Numbered from the stretch's first letter, positions 35,050 to 43,669 are shown. The stretch: DNA of 64,000 nt from CAHJWO01 sp964245885 (GCA_964245885.1 CAXTOX010000001.1:50985-114984), one strand, 5' to 3'. Notes: generated by a model from the sequence alone, not told the origin. Numbers and translations are program-made.

Positions 35050-36702
35050 ATGGCCACCGCCGTCGAAACCATTCCGCCCACCGCTTCGGAGCCGTCTCCC
35101 GCCGAGGTTAACCCCCGCGCCGCGAAAATCCTGGCCGATCTGCGCACGCCGCTGGTCGCCAACGGGCGTTCGCTGCACTGGATCACCGACAACATCTGCA
35201 AGATGGCCGAGGAGAAGACGCCGCGCTGGTGGTGGATGCTCTTCGTGCCGAGCGTCCTGCTGGCGACCGCGTGTTTCACGTGCTTCGGCTACCTGATCCT
35301 CACCGGCGTCGGCGTGTGGGGCGAGAACACTCCGGTCGCCTGGGCGTGGGACATCACGAACTTCGTGTTCTGGATCGGCATTGGCCACGCCGGCACGCTG
35401 ATCTCGGCGATTTTGTTCCTGACCCGTCAGCGCTGGCGCACTGCGGTCAACCGCGCCGCTGAAGCGATGACCCTCTTTGCCGTGATGTGCGCCGGGTTGT
35501 ACCCTGGCTTGCACGTCGGCCGCGTGTGGATGGCGTGGTTCCTGGCCCCCGTGCCGAACCAGTACGCCATCTGGCCGAACTTCCGTTCGCCGCTGCTCTG
35601 GGACGTATTCGCGGTGTCCACCTATTTCACCGTGTCGGTGCTGTTCTGGTTCACGGGGCTGATCCCCGATCTTGCCACATTGCGTGACCGCGCAAAGGCA
35701 AGGGGCAACATGCTCGCCGCTTATGGTTACGGGTTCTTCGCGCTCGGCTGGCGCGGCGGCAACCGCCAGTGGCGGCACTACGAGATGGCGTACCTGCTCT
35801 TGGCGGCGCTCTCAACCCCGCTGGTGCTCTCGGTGCACACCATCGTGTCCTTCGACTTCGCCACGTCGGTCGTCCCTGGCTGGCACACGACGATCTTTCC
35901 GCCTTACTTCGTCGCGGGAGCCATCTTCGGCGGGTTCGCCATGGTGCTGACCCTCTTGATCCCGATGCGTGAGTGGTTCTACCCACAGTTGAAAGACATG
36001 ATCACTGCCCGGCACGTGGACGTGATGGCCAAGATCATCCTGATGACGGGCACCATCGTCGGCTACGCGTACATCATGGAGTTCTTCATCGCCTGGTACG
36101 GCGGCAACATGTATGAGGAACACGCCTTCCTGCGTTCCCGCGTGGCCGGACCGGTGACGGACCTCGTGCACGCGATTTACCATCCGTTCCCGAAGCTGCC
36201 GTGGGCTCCGTACTGGTGGGCGTACTATTCCATGATGACCTGCAACGTGATCACGCCGCAGATCTTCTGGTTCAAGCGGAACCGGCGCAGCATCTGGACC
36301 GTGTTCTGGGCGTGCATGTTCGTCAACGCCGGCATGTGGTTCGAGCGGTTCGTGATTATCGTGACCTCTATCGCCCGTGACTTCCTGCCTTCGAGTTGGG
36401 GCATGTTCCATCCGACCTGGGTGGATATCGTGACCTTCATCGGCACCTTCGGCCTGTTCATGACGCTGTTCCTGCTTTTCATCCGCTTCCTGCCGATGAT
36501 TGCTATTGCGGAGGTCAAGGGCGTGACGCCGATGGCCGACCCGCACTCGGGCCACGGCCACTCGTACGGCTACGCCGCCGGCGCGCAGCCCGACCCGACC
36601 CACCTGTTGCCCGAAGGCCAGGAACACGCCGCCGACGGGAGCACGGGCCACGGCCTGCGCACCCGCGCGACGGCTTCGACCGAAGGCGACGTAGAAAGGT
36701 AG
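35050..36702 (+). CDS. actC: Alternative complex III subunit C, quinol-binding NrfD-like membrane protein
   Basis: A 550-residue polysulfide-reductase (NrfD) family protein with about ten helices. N-terminal 70 residues are cytoplasmic or loop; helices run from about 60 to 480, and the C-terminal 50 residues are His/Gly/Pro-rich. ActC holds the quinol site and transfers electrons to ActB. Family patterns include FVFWIGIGHAGTLISAILFL near residue 105 and CAGLYPGLHVGR near 160. It starts 41 bases after actB. No defect seen. Confidence 0.94.
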   Translation: MATAVETIPPTASEPSPAEVNPRAAKILADLRTPLVANGRSLHWITDNICKMAEEKTPRWWWMLFVPSVLLATACFTCFGYLILTGVGVWGENTPVAWAWDITNFVFWIGIGHAGTLISAILFLTRQRWRTAVNRAAEAMTLFAVMCAGLYPGLHVGRVWMAWFLAPVPNQYAIWPNFRSPLLWDVFAVSTYFTVSVLFWFTGLIPDLATLRDRAKARGNMLAAYGYGFFALGWRGGNRQWRHYEMAYLLLAALSTPLVLSVHTIVSFDFATSVVPGWHTTIFPPYFVAGAIFGGFAMVLTLLIPMREWFYPQLKDMITARHVDVMAKIILMTGTIVGYAYIMEFFIAWYGGNMYEEHAFLRSRVAGPVTDLVHAIYHPFPKLPWAPYWWAYYSMMTCNVITPQIFWFKRNRRSIWTVFWACMFVNAGMWFERFVIIVTSIARDFLPSSWGMFHPTWVDIVTFIGTFGLFMTLFLLFIRFLPMIAIAEVKGVTPMADPHSGHGHSYGYAAGAQPDPTHLLPEGQEHAADGSTGHGLRTRATASTEGDVER

Positions 36703-36749
36703 AAATCAGGCTCTTTCCCACGTCTCTCACCTTCTAGAGTCCTCCTCTT

Positions 36750-37307
36750 ATGCCGCTTCCCACCGCTACCGCCAAGCCCTATGGCCTCGGTGCCGAGTTC
36801 CCCGATGCCGCCGCGCTCTTCGAGGCGGCCGAGAAGATGCGCGACGCCGGCTTCAAACGCTGGGACGTGTTTTCGCCCTTCCCGATCCACGGGATGGACG
36901 ATGCGATGGGCCTGGGAAAGTCGGCTGTCTCCTACATCGTGCTCGTGAGCGGGTTGACCGGCACGGCCACCGCCCTACTGCTCGAACTCGGTAGCTCGAT
37001 CTACCTTTACCCGCTCATCGTGCAGGGCAAGCCGGTGAACATCACGACGATCCCGGCGTTTTTCCCGGTGATCTTCGAGTTGACGGTGCTCTTCTCCGCT
37101 TTCGGCGCGGTCTTCGGCATGCTGGCGCTCAACCTCCTGCCCCGCTGGCACCACCCGCTTTTCAACTGGGACCGCTTCCAGAAGGTCACGGACGACGGTT
37201 TCTTCGTGGTCGTGGAAGCGAGCGACGCGCGCTTCACCGAAAAAGGCACGAGCGACTTCCTGGCCGGCCTGGGAGCGACGAACATCACGATGGTTTACGA
37301 CGAGTAG
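36750..37307 (+). CDS. actD: Alternative complex III subunit D (DUF3341)
   Basis: A 185-residue protein of the DUF3341 family: YGLGAEFPDAAALFEAAEKMRDAGFKRWDVFSPFPIHGMDDAM at the N terminus, two central helices (ISYIVLVSGLTGTATALLLEL and PVIFELTVLFSAFGAVFGML) and a soluble end (FQKVTDDGFFVVVEA). In the known structures ActD sits on the cytoplasmic side against ActC. The gene follows actC by 47 bases. Confidence 0.94.
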   Translation: MPLPTATAKPYGLGAEFPDAAALFEAAEKMRDAGFKRWDVFSPFPIHGMDDAMGLGKSAVSYIVLVSGLTGTATALLLELGSSIYLYPLIVQGKPVNITTIPAFFPVIFELTVLFSAFGAVFGMLALNLLPRWHHPLFNWDRFQKVTDDGFFVVVEASDARFTEKGTSDFLAGLGATNITMVYDE

Positions 37308-37337
37308 GCTGCGGCCATCGTCCCGACGCTGTTTCGC

Positions 37338-38036
37338 ATGAAATATCTTCTCCTCGGTTTTCTCGTTGCCGTTCTGATGGTCGCCATCGTGGCCGGGCCG
37401 CGCGGCCGCCACTCGCCGAACCGCCCGTTCCAATTTTTCCCGGACATGGTAGTTCAGTCCAAGGTCAAGCCGCAGCAGCCCAGCAAGTTCTTTGCGGATG
37501 GGGTGGCCTCGCGCCGTCCCGTCGACGGCGTGGTGCCGATGGGCTTCGAGATGCCTCATCACACCGCCGCTTCCATCGTGGGCAACGCCGACGGCGTGCA
37601 GACGGCCGACGAACACGAGCGCCTCGCGTTCACCGAAGGGCCGACCTACTACGACACCGGCATGATCGGCGACCAGTGGGGCACGGGCATCCCGCTGGAA
37701 GTGACTCCCGCTTTGTTGGAAAAGGGCCGCGAGCGGTTCACGATCAACTGCCAGGTTTGCCACGGCGGCACCGGCGCGGGCAACGGCGTCACCAGCCAGT
37801 ACGGGCTGGCGAACATCGCCAACTACCACCTGGACAAGTACCTCAAGATGGCGGACGGCGAGATCTATTACACGATCACCAACGGGCACAACTCGATGAA
37901 CGGCTACGGGGCGAACATCACCGTGCACGACCGCTGGGCCATCGTCTGCTACATCCGCGCGCTGCAAAAGTCGCAGGAAGTCCGCATGGAAGACTTGCCT
38001 CCCGAGGAACAGCGGATCGTCGCCGCCAAGCCGTAG
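37338..38036 (+). CDS. actE: Alternative complex III subunit E, monoheme cytochrome c
   Basis: A 232-residue cytochrome with an N-terminal hydrophobic stretch (LLLGFLVAVLMVAIVAG) lacking a lipobox Cys, so it is probably anchored by the uncut helix. One heme c site: Cys138, Cys141, His142 in NCQVCHGGTGAG. In other lineages ActE is a lipoprotein; that is different here. It probably gives an extra heme near ActA. C-terminal EDLPPEEQRIV is Pro/Glu-rich. Confidence 0.92.
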   Translation: MKYLLLGFLVAVLMVAIVAGPRGRHSPNRPFQFFPDMVVQSKVKPQQPSKFFADGVASRRPVDGVVPMGFEMPHHTAASIVGNADGVQTADEHERLAFTEGPTYYDTGMIGDQWGTGIPLEVTPALLEKGRERFTINCQVCHGGTGAGNGVTSQYGLANIANYHLDKYLKMADGEIYYTITNGHNSMNGYGANITVHDRWAIVCYIRALQKSQEVRMEDLPPEEQRIVAAKP

Positions 38037-38058
38037 TTCGATTCCCTTTTTCCCGTCC

Positions 38059-39288
38059 ATGAGCGCCACCACGCATCCTCAACAAACCGTCGCCACGCTG
38101 AAAGAGGAACGCTTCCGCTACGCGAACCTCGGCCCCGTCATCTTCGGGCTGCTGGTGGCCACCGGCGTCGGTGCGCTCGTCATGCTCGCCAGCCTGTTCG
38201 TCCCCGGCTGGGGCGCGCAGCAGTTCCTCGTCTCGTGGCTGTTTGCGTTCATGTTTTTCTTCACGATCTCGGCCGGGTCGCTGTTCTGGATTCTGATTCA
38301 CTACACGATGGACGCCGAGTGGAGCGCGGTTATCAAGCGCCTGCTCGAAACCGCCACCAACTCGTTCGCGGTGCTGCCGTTCTTCTTCATCCCAATGGCC
38401 TTCGGCGCGCCGCTCCTCTACAAGTGGATGAAGATTCCGGCCGGCACGGAGCCTTCCCTGGACAGTAAGCACATCCTGCTCAATCCCACGGCGTGGGCGG
38501 TGTTCACGGTGATCTACTTCAGCTTTTTCTTCAGCGCGTCGTTCATCCTGCGCTGGCTCTCGCTCAGGCAGGACAAGAGCAACGACCTCGGGTACTCGAC
38601 CCGGGCGCGCGGGGTGTCCTTTGCCTCGATCCCGTTCTTCGGCGTGCTCCTGACGTTCGCGGCCATCCACTGGGTGATGAGCATTTCCTACCATTGGTAC
38701 TCGACCATGTGGGGCGTTTACGTCTTCGCCGGGTCGGCGTGGAGTTCGATGGCGACGTTGATCATCGTGAGCTTCCTGCTGCAACGGGCCGGCTACTTGC
38801 AGGGGATCATCAGCACGCAGCACTTCCACATCATGGGCAAGCTGCTGCTCTCCTTTACGGTGTTCTGGGCCTACATCGCCTTCAGCCAGTTCTTCCTGAT
38901 CTGGTACGCCAACATCCCGGAGGAGACGGAGTTCTTCGTGGTGCGCAACACCGAGAGCTGGAACGTGTGGGCCATCGGGCTGGAGGTGACCTGTCACTTC
39001 TTCGTCACGTTCGCGCTCCTCTGCCCGCGTGCGGCCAAGACCAACCCGAAGCGGTTGGCATTGATCGCGGGTTGGGTGCTGCTCATGCACGCGGCGGATT
39101 GGTACTTCATCGTGAATCCTTTCGTCCACGAAAAGGGGGTGCGTCCGCTCACGATGATCGTCGACCTCGCCGCGCTGGTGACCATCGGGTGCCCGCTGGT
39201 GTTGGTGTTCCTACGCACGCTCGGTCGGCATCCGCTGCTCGCGCGGCACGACGCCCGCCTGCCCGAGTCCCTGCGCTTGGTGAACTGA
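38059..39288 (+). CDS. actF: Alternative complex III subunit F, NrfD-like membrane protein
   Basis: A 409-residue integral membrane protein with about ten helices, homologous to ActC and called quinone-binding subunit 2. Features: AGSLFWILIHYTMDAEWS near 75, SLFVPGWGAQQFLVSWLFAF, ILRWLSLRQDKS, and THFFVTFALLCPR. It completes the ActA-F set in canonical order. ATG 38059 follows actE by 22 bases. Confidence 0.94.
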   Translation: MSATTHPQQTVATLKEERFRYANLGPVIFGLLVATGVGALVMLASLFVPGWGAQQFLVSWLFAFMFFFTISAGSLFWILIHYTMDAEWSAVIKRLLETATNSFAVLPFFFIPMAFGAPLLYKWMKIPAGTEPSLDSKHILLNPTAWAVFTVIYFSFFFSASFILRWLSLRQDKSNDLGYSTRARGVSFASIPFFGVLLTFAAIHWVMSISYHWYSTMWGVYVFAGSAWSSMATLIIVSFLLQRAGYLQGIISTQHFHIMGKLLLSFTVFWAYIAFSQFFLIWYANIPEETEFFVVRNTESWNVWAIGLEVTCHFFVTFALLCPRAAKTNPKRLALIAGWVLLMHAADWYFIVNPFVHEKGVRPLTMIVDLAALVTIGCPLVLVFLRTLGRHPLLARHDARLPESLRLVN

Positions 39289-39320
39289 GGCTCTACCCGA
39301 GTTTTACCTGCTTTTCTCCC

Positions 39321-40199
39321 ATGGCCACTTCCACCGAACCGAACCCCTCGACCACGAGCGCGGCTCGCGGCTCCGCATCGACGGGCAGCGGTCTGCCTCC
39401 AGGTTTTCACTCCGGTAAAACGTTCTTCTGGGGTATCGTCTTGATCCTGGTCGCCGGGTTCCTCGCGTGGCTGTTCGTCGGATACTTTGGCACGGACCGG
39501 TTCGAGAACCTCGACCAGAAACGGGTCAAGGAACGGGAAGCGATCCTGCTGAAACGCAACACGGACGACGCGCATTACCTCAACGATCCCCCGAGCTATT
39601 TCGACAAGGAGAAGGGCAAAATCCGCGTGCCGATGTGGGAAGCGATGCAGTTGGCCGTGGTGGACCTCCAGACGAACAAACCGCACGCGGCGTACCCGCT
39701 CTCGCAATCGCCGCCGCAGCCCGCCGCCGCACCCACCTCGCCGGACAAGGGGGCCGGCTCGCCGCAGAACGGCAACATCAACCCGCCGGCGTCCAACCCG
39801 ACCGTCGGCCAGCCCTCGCCCGCCCAGGCAGCGGCGCAGTCACCGTCGCCTGCACCGCCCGGCACGTCCGCTACCCCGCCGCCCGCCAACTCCCCCGGCG
39901 CGGGCGCGATGCCGCCCGTCGGCACCGCGGCCACCGGCACACCGGCTCCGACCGCCGCCCCGGCCGCGACCAACAACGCCCTCAACCCCGGCAATGCCGC
40001 GAGCGGCGCTAACCCGCAACCTTCACCCCCGGCCCGCGGCAACACGGAAACGACCGGCGGCCCCACGCCTTCCGGCGCGCAGCCCCAGCCGCTGACCAAC
40101 CCGGCCCCTCCCGCCACCCCAGCCACCGCCGCGCCGCAAGACACCCCCGCGCCCAATCCGAAAACACCCGGCGCGACCCCCGGCGGCACGCCCGGTTAG
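39321..40199 (+). CDS. Single-helix protein with Pro/Ala-rich tail, operon-linked (possible ActG-like)
   Basis: A 292-residue protein: 30 polar residues, one membrane helix (TFFWGIVLILVAGFLAWLFVG, about 35-55), a conserved-looking segment (LDQKRVKEREAILLKRN, FDKEKGKIRVPMWEAMQLAV), then about 160 residues of Pro/Ala/Thr/Gly low complexity. It lies where some act operons have a small seventh subunit, ActG, but the tail makes direct assignment unsafe. The low-complexity tail could be a flexible tether in the periplasm. The neighbouring CcoN-, CcoP- and CoxB-like proteins also have Pro/Ala-rich ends. ATG 39321 is chosen because it begins a soluble segment shortly after actF. Confidence 0.65.
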   Translation: MATSTEPNPSTTSAARGSASTGSGLPPGFHSGKTFFWGIVLILVAGFLAWLFVGYFGTDRFENLDQKRVKEREAILLKRNTDDAHYLNDPPSYFDKEKGKIRVPMWEAMQLAVVDLQTNKPHAAYPLSQSPPQPAAAPTSPDKGAGSPQNGNINPPASNPTVGQPSPAQAAAQSPSPAPPGTSATPPPANSPGAGAMPPVGTAATGTPAPTAAPAATNNALNPGNAASGANPQPSPPARGNTETTGGPTPSGAQPQPLTNPAPPATPATAAPQDTPAPNPKTPGATPGGTPG

Positions 40200-40224
40200 C
40201 TTTGGTTCGTAAACGATCCACGCC

Positions 40225-41847
40225 ATGAGTTCCGTCGGTCCTGAAACTCTTCCCATCGGTGGTCCTGGAGGCAGCGGTGAACAACCGTCCGCCGCCCCTC
40301 TGACTGCTCCCGCTGCCCCCGCGCCAGCCGACACGCCCGCCTCCGATCCGAAGACCGGCGGTGCCGGCTTCTCCTCCGATGTGGCGACGCTGGCCAGGGA
40401 GATCGACGCTTCCGTGCGTCTGCCGACCTTGCTGTTCTTTGCCTCGTCGGTCTCGTGGCTGCTGCTCGGTTCCGCCCTGGCGAGCATCGCGTCCTTCAAG
40501 CTGAACGTGCCCGGCTTTCTGGCGGGAGTTTCCTGGCTGACGTTTGGCCGGGTGCATCCGGCGGCGACCAATGCCATGCTCTACGGCTGGCAGTTCCCGC
40601 TGGCGATGGGTCTCGGCTTGTGGGTGCTGGCGCGGCTGGGCCGGGTGCCCTTGCGCCACGGAGGCATCCTCACGGCGGCCTGGGCTTTGTGGAACGTGGG
40701 CGTCACGTTGGGGATCTGCTCCATCCTTTACGGCCATGGCAGTTCGTACGAAGGGCTGGAGTTTCCCCGCTACGTCTCACCGATCCTGTTCACGGCGTTC
40801 GTGTTCATTGCCATCTGGGCGCTGCTGCTCTTCCGCGAACGCCAAGGCGAACAGGCTTACATCTCCCAATGGTACGCGCTGGCGGCGTTCTTGTGGTTCC
40901 CGTGGGTGTACGGCACGGCGAATCTCGTGGTGTTCTTCCTGAACACACAGGCGGCCGTCCAGGCCGTCGTCGCCGCGTGGTACACGCACAACGTGATGGG
41001 CACCTTCCTCGTGCCGCTGGCGTTGTCGGGTGCCTACTACATGGTGCCGAAGGCGACCGGCGAGCCGATCCACCGCTACCGTTGGGCGAAGGTCGGCTTC
41101 TGGACGTGGTTCCTGTTCGCGGGCTGGAGCGGTGCCTACAGCCTGATCGGCGGGCCGGTGCCGGCGTGGATTCTCAGCGTGTCCATCGCCGCGACCGTGC
41201 TTTCGCTCATCCCGATGACGGCCATCGTGACGAACCTGCACGGTTCGACCCGCCAGCGGCCGGAAGCGGTGCGGCACAGCCCGAGCTTCCGCTTCGTGTC
41301 GGTGGCGATCATCTGTTTTCTGGCCACGGTCCTGTTCATGGCGTTGACCGCTTTTCGCAGCGTGAGCGCCGTGACGCATTTCACGCTGCTCACGGCGGCC
41401 GGGGCGCAATTGTTGAGCTACGGCTTCGTGGGTTTCGTGTTCTTCGGTGCGTTCTATTACATGGTGCCGCGCATCCTGTCGGCGGAATGGGAATCGCCCT
41501 CGCTCATCCGCGCGCACTTCTGGCTGGCGGTGGTCGGCCTCGGGTTGGGCGTGGTGAGCTTCGCCCTGGGCGGCATCGTGCAGGGCTTCGGCCTGGATGA
41601 TCCGAAGGAACCCGCGCTCGCGATCCTGAGCTTCGTCAAACCCTTCCTCGCGGCGCAGTGGGTGGCGGTGCTCCTCCTGACGGCGGGCCACGTCTGCCTC
41701 GCGGCGTCGTTCATCCTCGTGCTCCTGCGCGTCTTGTGGACCAACCCGACCGTGCAGCACACGGCCCTGCTGCTGCCGCGGCCGTTCTCCCGGACGCCCT
41801 CGTCCAACGTCGCCGCCCCGGCGACCGCCGCCGCCTCCGTTCCATGA
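40225..41847 (+). CDS. CcoN-like protein lacking heme/copper ligands (non-catalytic oxidase homologue)
   Basis: A 540-residue membrane protein of the cbb3-type oxidase subunit I family with about 12 helices after a 60-residue Pro/Ala-rich N terminus. The backbone matches CcoN closely, but the ligands do not. The low-spin heme His of FGRxxPLHT is Ala114 (FGRVHPAAT). The CuB pair HH is Tyr305-Ser306 (GAYSLIGG), and the GHxH heme pair is Gly393/Gln395 (AAGAQLLSYG). Only the third CuB ligand, His255 in WYTHN, remains. The frame is intact, with normal coupling to the next gene (ATGA), so this is not a random pseudogene. It cannot reduce oxygen; a structural or electron-relay scaffold role is inferred. 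Confidence 0.88.
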   Translation: MSSVGPETLPIGGPGGSGEQPSAAPLTAPAAPAPADTPASDPKTGGAGFSSDVATLAREIDASVRLPTLLFFASSVSWLLLGSALASIASFKLNVPGFLAGVSWLTFGRVHPAATNAMLYGWQFPLAMGLGLWVLARLGRVPLRHGGILTAAWALWNVGVTLGICSILYGHGSSYEGLEFPRYVSPILFTAFVFIAIWALLLFRERQGEQAYISQWYALAAFLWFPWVYGTANLVVFFLNTQAAVQAVVAAWYTHNVMGTFLVPLALSGAYYMVPKATGEPIHRYRWAKVGFWTWFLFAGWSGAYSLIGGPVPAWILSVSIAATVLSLIPMTAIVTNLHGSTRQRPEAVRHSPSFRFVSVAIICFLATVLFMALTAFRSVSAVTHFTLLTAAGAQLLSYGFVGFVFFGAFYYMVPRILSAEWESPSLIRAHFWLAVVGLGLGVVSFALGGIVQGFGLDDPKEPALAILSFVKPFLAAQWVAVLLLTAGHVCLAASFILVLLRVLWTNPTVQHTALLLPRPFSRTPSSNVAAPATAAASVP

Positions 41848-42482
41848 AGAGACCCATTTCCCTTTACCTCGGCTTGCTCGGCCTGTTCCTGACTTCCTGG
41901 TTCGGGCTGGTGCTCATCCCGTACGTGCAGGCCGGCCGGCTCGTGCCCGAGGTCGATCCGGACACTAAGGACCCGTCGCCCGCCGGCTTCAGCGGCTGGG
42001 CCGAACAGGGCCGCGCCGTGTACGCCGCCAACGGGTGCGTGTATTGCCACAGCCAGCAGGTGCGTTCGCGCGCGGACAGCGCCGACATCGACCGCGAGGT
42101 CGGGGCGCGCCGGACCGTGGTGCGCGACTACGTGCTCGACCGCGCCGCCTACCTGGGGAACTCCCGCCTGGGACCCGATCTCGCCAACGTCGGCGTGCGG
42201 CGCGACAAAGCGGATTGGCTCTACCAGCACGAGTATGCGCCGGAGTCCGTCAGCCCGGGTTCAATCTGCCCGCCGATGCACTTCCTCTACGAAACGCGCA
42301 AGATCGTCGGCCAGCCTTCGACCGAGGCCCTGACTTTGACCGGCGACGACTTGCCGCCGGTCGGCTACGAGGTGGTTCCGCGCCATGACGCCAAGGCGTT
42401 GGTCGCCTACCTGCTCTCGCTCAAACGCAGCAGCTACAAACTGCCGGAAGCGCCCGAGGAGGCCGCGCCCGATACCCAATAG
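41844..42482 (+). CDS. ccoO: CcoO-like monoheme cytochrome c
   Basis: A 212-residue membrane-anchored cytochrome of the CcoO type. One N-terminal helix (LYLGLLGLFLTSWFGLVLIPYV) is followed by heme site Cys65-x2-Cys68-His69 in GCVYCHSQQVR, the CcoO signature, and Met145 in CPPMHFLYE as the likely sixth ligand. It overlaps the CcoN-like stop by four bases. Because its CcoN partner has no heme, this cytochrome may act as a relay rather than an oxidase input. The gene ends right before a family C repeat that interrupts the operon. Confidence 0.88.
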   Translation: MKRPISLYLGLLGLFLTSWFGLVLIPYVQAGRLVPEVDPDTKDPSPAGFSGWAEQGRAVYAANGCVYCHSQQVRSRADSADIDREVGARRTVVRDYVLDRAAYLGNSRLGPDLANVGVRRDKADWLYQHEYAPESVSPGSICPPMHFLYETRKIVGQPSTEALTLTGDDLPPVGYEVVPRHDAKALVAYLLSLKRSSYKLPEAPEEAAPDTQ

Positions 42483-42483
42483 G

Positions 42484-42622
42484 AAAATGCAGAATGCAGA
42501 ACGCAGAATGCAGAAGTCCGGAAAGACAGGTCATGCGTCTTTTCTGTCTCCCCGGATCGTACCCTTGATCCTTAGTCTGCTGCTTTCTGACTTCTGCATT
42601 TTGCATTTTGCATTCTGCATTT
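42484..42622. repeat. Family C palindromic repeat, copy 1
   Basis: A 139-bp hairpin element in the operon gap between the ccoO-like and ccoP-like genes. The left arm is four 7-bp units of TGCAGAA type; the right arm is the inverted TGCATTT type ending in GCATTCTGCATTT. About 70 bases lie between. It starts two bases after the TAG of the ccoO-like gene and would be transcribed as a long stem-loop. Confidence 0.85.
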
Positions 42623-42632
42623 CCCCTTTCTG

Positions 42633-43580
42633 ATGAAGCCCGACGACCATCTGACCAACGACGATGCCATCGCGCCGCACGACGCGTTCGAGTCCCCGCA
42701 CGAAGAGCATATCGTCAAGACAAACCCCCTCGCGACCAACGAGGAGGATTACAGCGTTTTCAACGAAGCCCGCACCCCGGGCACCACGTTCGGGGTACAC
42801 GAGGCGCACCACGGTCCCGACACGGAAGGCCCCGACCCGGCCGCGATAGGTTCGTCCGTCGCCGCCGACCGGTTCCGCCCCGTGCCGACGTGGGTGATCG
42901 CGGGCTGCGCCGCCCTGGTGCTGTGGGCCGGGCTTTATCTCGGTTCGTACAGCGGCGGCTTTCAAGGGGACGTGTTCAACGAGGAGGCCAACTACAAGCC
43001 CAGCGGCCCCACGGGTCCCGTCGATCCCATCGCGGCCAGCAAAAAGCGTGGGCGCGGCGTGTTCATCGCAAACTGCGCGCAGTGCCACCAAGCTAATGGC
43101 CTGGGTCAAGCCGGGCAGTACCCGCCGCTGGTCGGTTCCGAGTGGGTGGTGGGCGATGGTCCCAAGCGTCTGCCGCTGATCCTGCTGCACGGCATCCAGG
43201 GGACGATCCACGTCAAGGGAGAAGTCTACAACAACCAGATGCCCGCGTGGTCCACTGTGCTGTCCGACAAGCAAATTTCCGACGTGCTGACTTACATCCG
43301 CGGTGAACTCGGCGGCAACGCGGCTGGCCCGATTCCAGAGAGTGCGATCCAGGCCGCCCGGGACGCCACCAAAGCGCACGACAATTCCTACACCGAGGCT
43401 GAACTCTTGCAGACCCCGCCCGGTCCCATCGACGGCGGCAGCCCGGCGGCTCCGGTGGGTGCGCCTCCCGGCAACCCGTCCACGATCAACGGCGTGAACG
43501 CGCCGAACGACACCTCCGGCGCGGCTAAACCGCAGGCGGCTCCGGCTGGTCAGGGACCTGCCCCGGCACCGACTCCCTGA
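42633..43580 (+). CDS. CcoP-like membrane-anchored monoheme cytochrome c
   Basis: A 315-residue protein with an 80-residue acidic/polar N terminus, one helix (WVIAGCAALVLWAGLYLGS, about 87-105), one cytochrome c domain with Cys148-x2-Cys151-His152 (NCAQCHQANG) and a likely Met ligand in NNQMPAW, then a Pro/Ala/Gly-rich tail from about 240. Classic CcoP has two hemes; here there is only one, so it is either a shortened CcoP or an independent cytochrome recruited to the operon. It could link the CcoN/O-like pair with the caa3-type oxidase encoded next. ATG 42633 lies 10 bases after the family C repeat. Confidence 0.82.
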   Translation: MKPDDHLTNDDAIAPHDAFESPHEEHIVKTNPLATNEEDYSVFNEARTPGTTFGVHEAHHGPDTEGPDPAAIGSSVAADRFRPVPTWVIAGCAALVLWAGLYLGSYSGGFQGDVFNEEANYKPSGPTGPVDPIAASKKRGRGVFIANCAQCHQANGLGQAGQYPPLVGSEWVVGDGPKRLPLILLHGIQGTIHVKGEVYNNQMPAWSTVLSDKQISDVLTYIRGELGGNAAGPIPESAIQAARDATKAHDNSYTEAELLQTPPGPIDGGSPAAPVGAPPGNPSTINGVNAPNDTSGAAKPQAAPAGQGPAPAPTP

Positions 43581-43582
43581 GC

Positions 43583-43611
43583 TTGACATCCATCGTCTCA
43601 GTCACTACTAT
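43583..43611 (+). promoter_or_regulatory. Promoter of the coxB oxidase genes
   Basis: TTGACA (perfect -35), exactly 17 bases, then TACTAT (-10). It sits just after the ccoP-like stop, so the caa3-type half of the locus can be transcribed separately. It leaves a leader of about 50 nt before the coxB ATG at 43670. Confidence 0.6.
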
Positions 43612-43625
43612 TAGAATGTCTAATA
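43609..43625 (+). promoter_or_regulatory. Palindromic operator over the coxB promoter start
   Basis: TATTAGA-ATG-TCTAATA, a perfect 7-3-7 inverted repeat overlapping the end of the -10 box and the expected transcription start. The position suits a repressor. I do not recognise the regulator; none is encoded nearby. Confidence 0.5.
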
Positions 43626-43669
43626 TCGCTGCCCCGCGGCAGGTGTATCAACCGGGGTCCCGATCCGCC

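Noticed and set aside
40225..41847. Sequencing error or random pseudogene as the reason for ligand loss in the CcoN-like protein
   Set aside because: Five separate His positions are changed by codon replacements within a perfectly open frame, and hydrophobic helices and family motifs around them are kept.
43583..43669. Longer coxB starting at TTG 43583 or ATG 43616
   Set aside because: TTG is the first half of a perfect -35 box and 43616 falls at the predicted transcription start. The ATG at 43670 gives a normal signal peptide.
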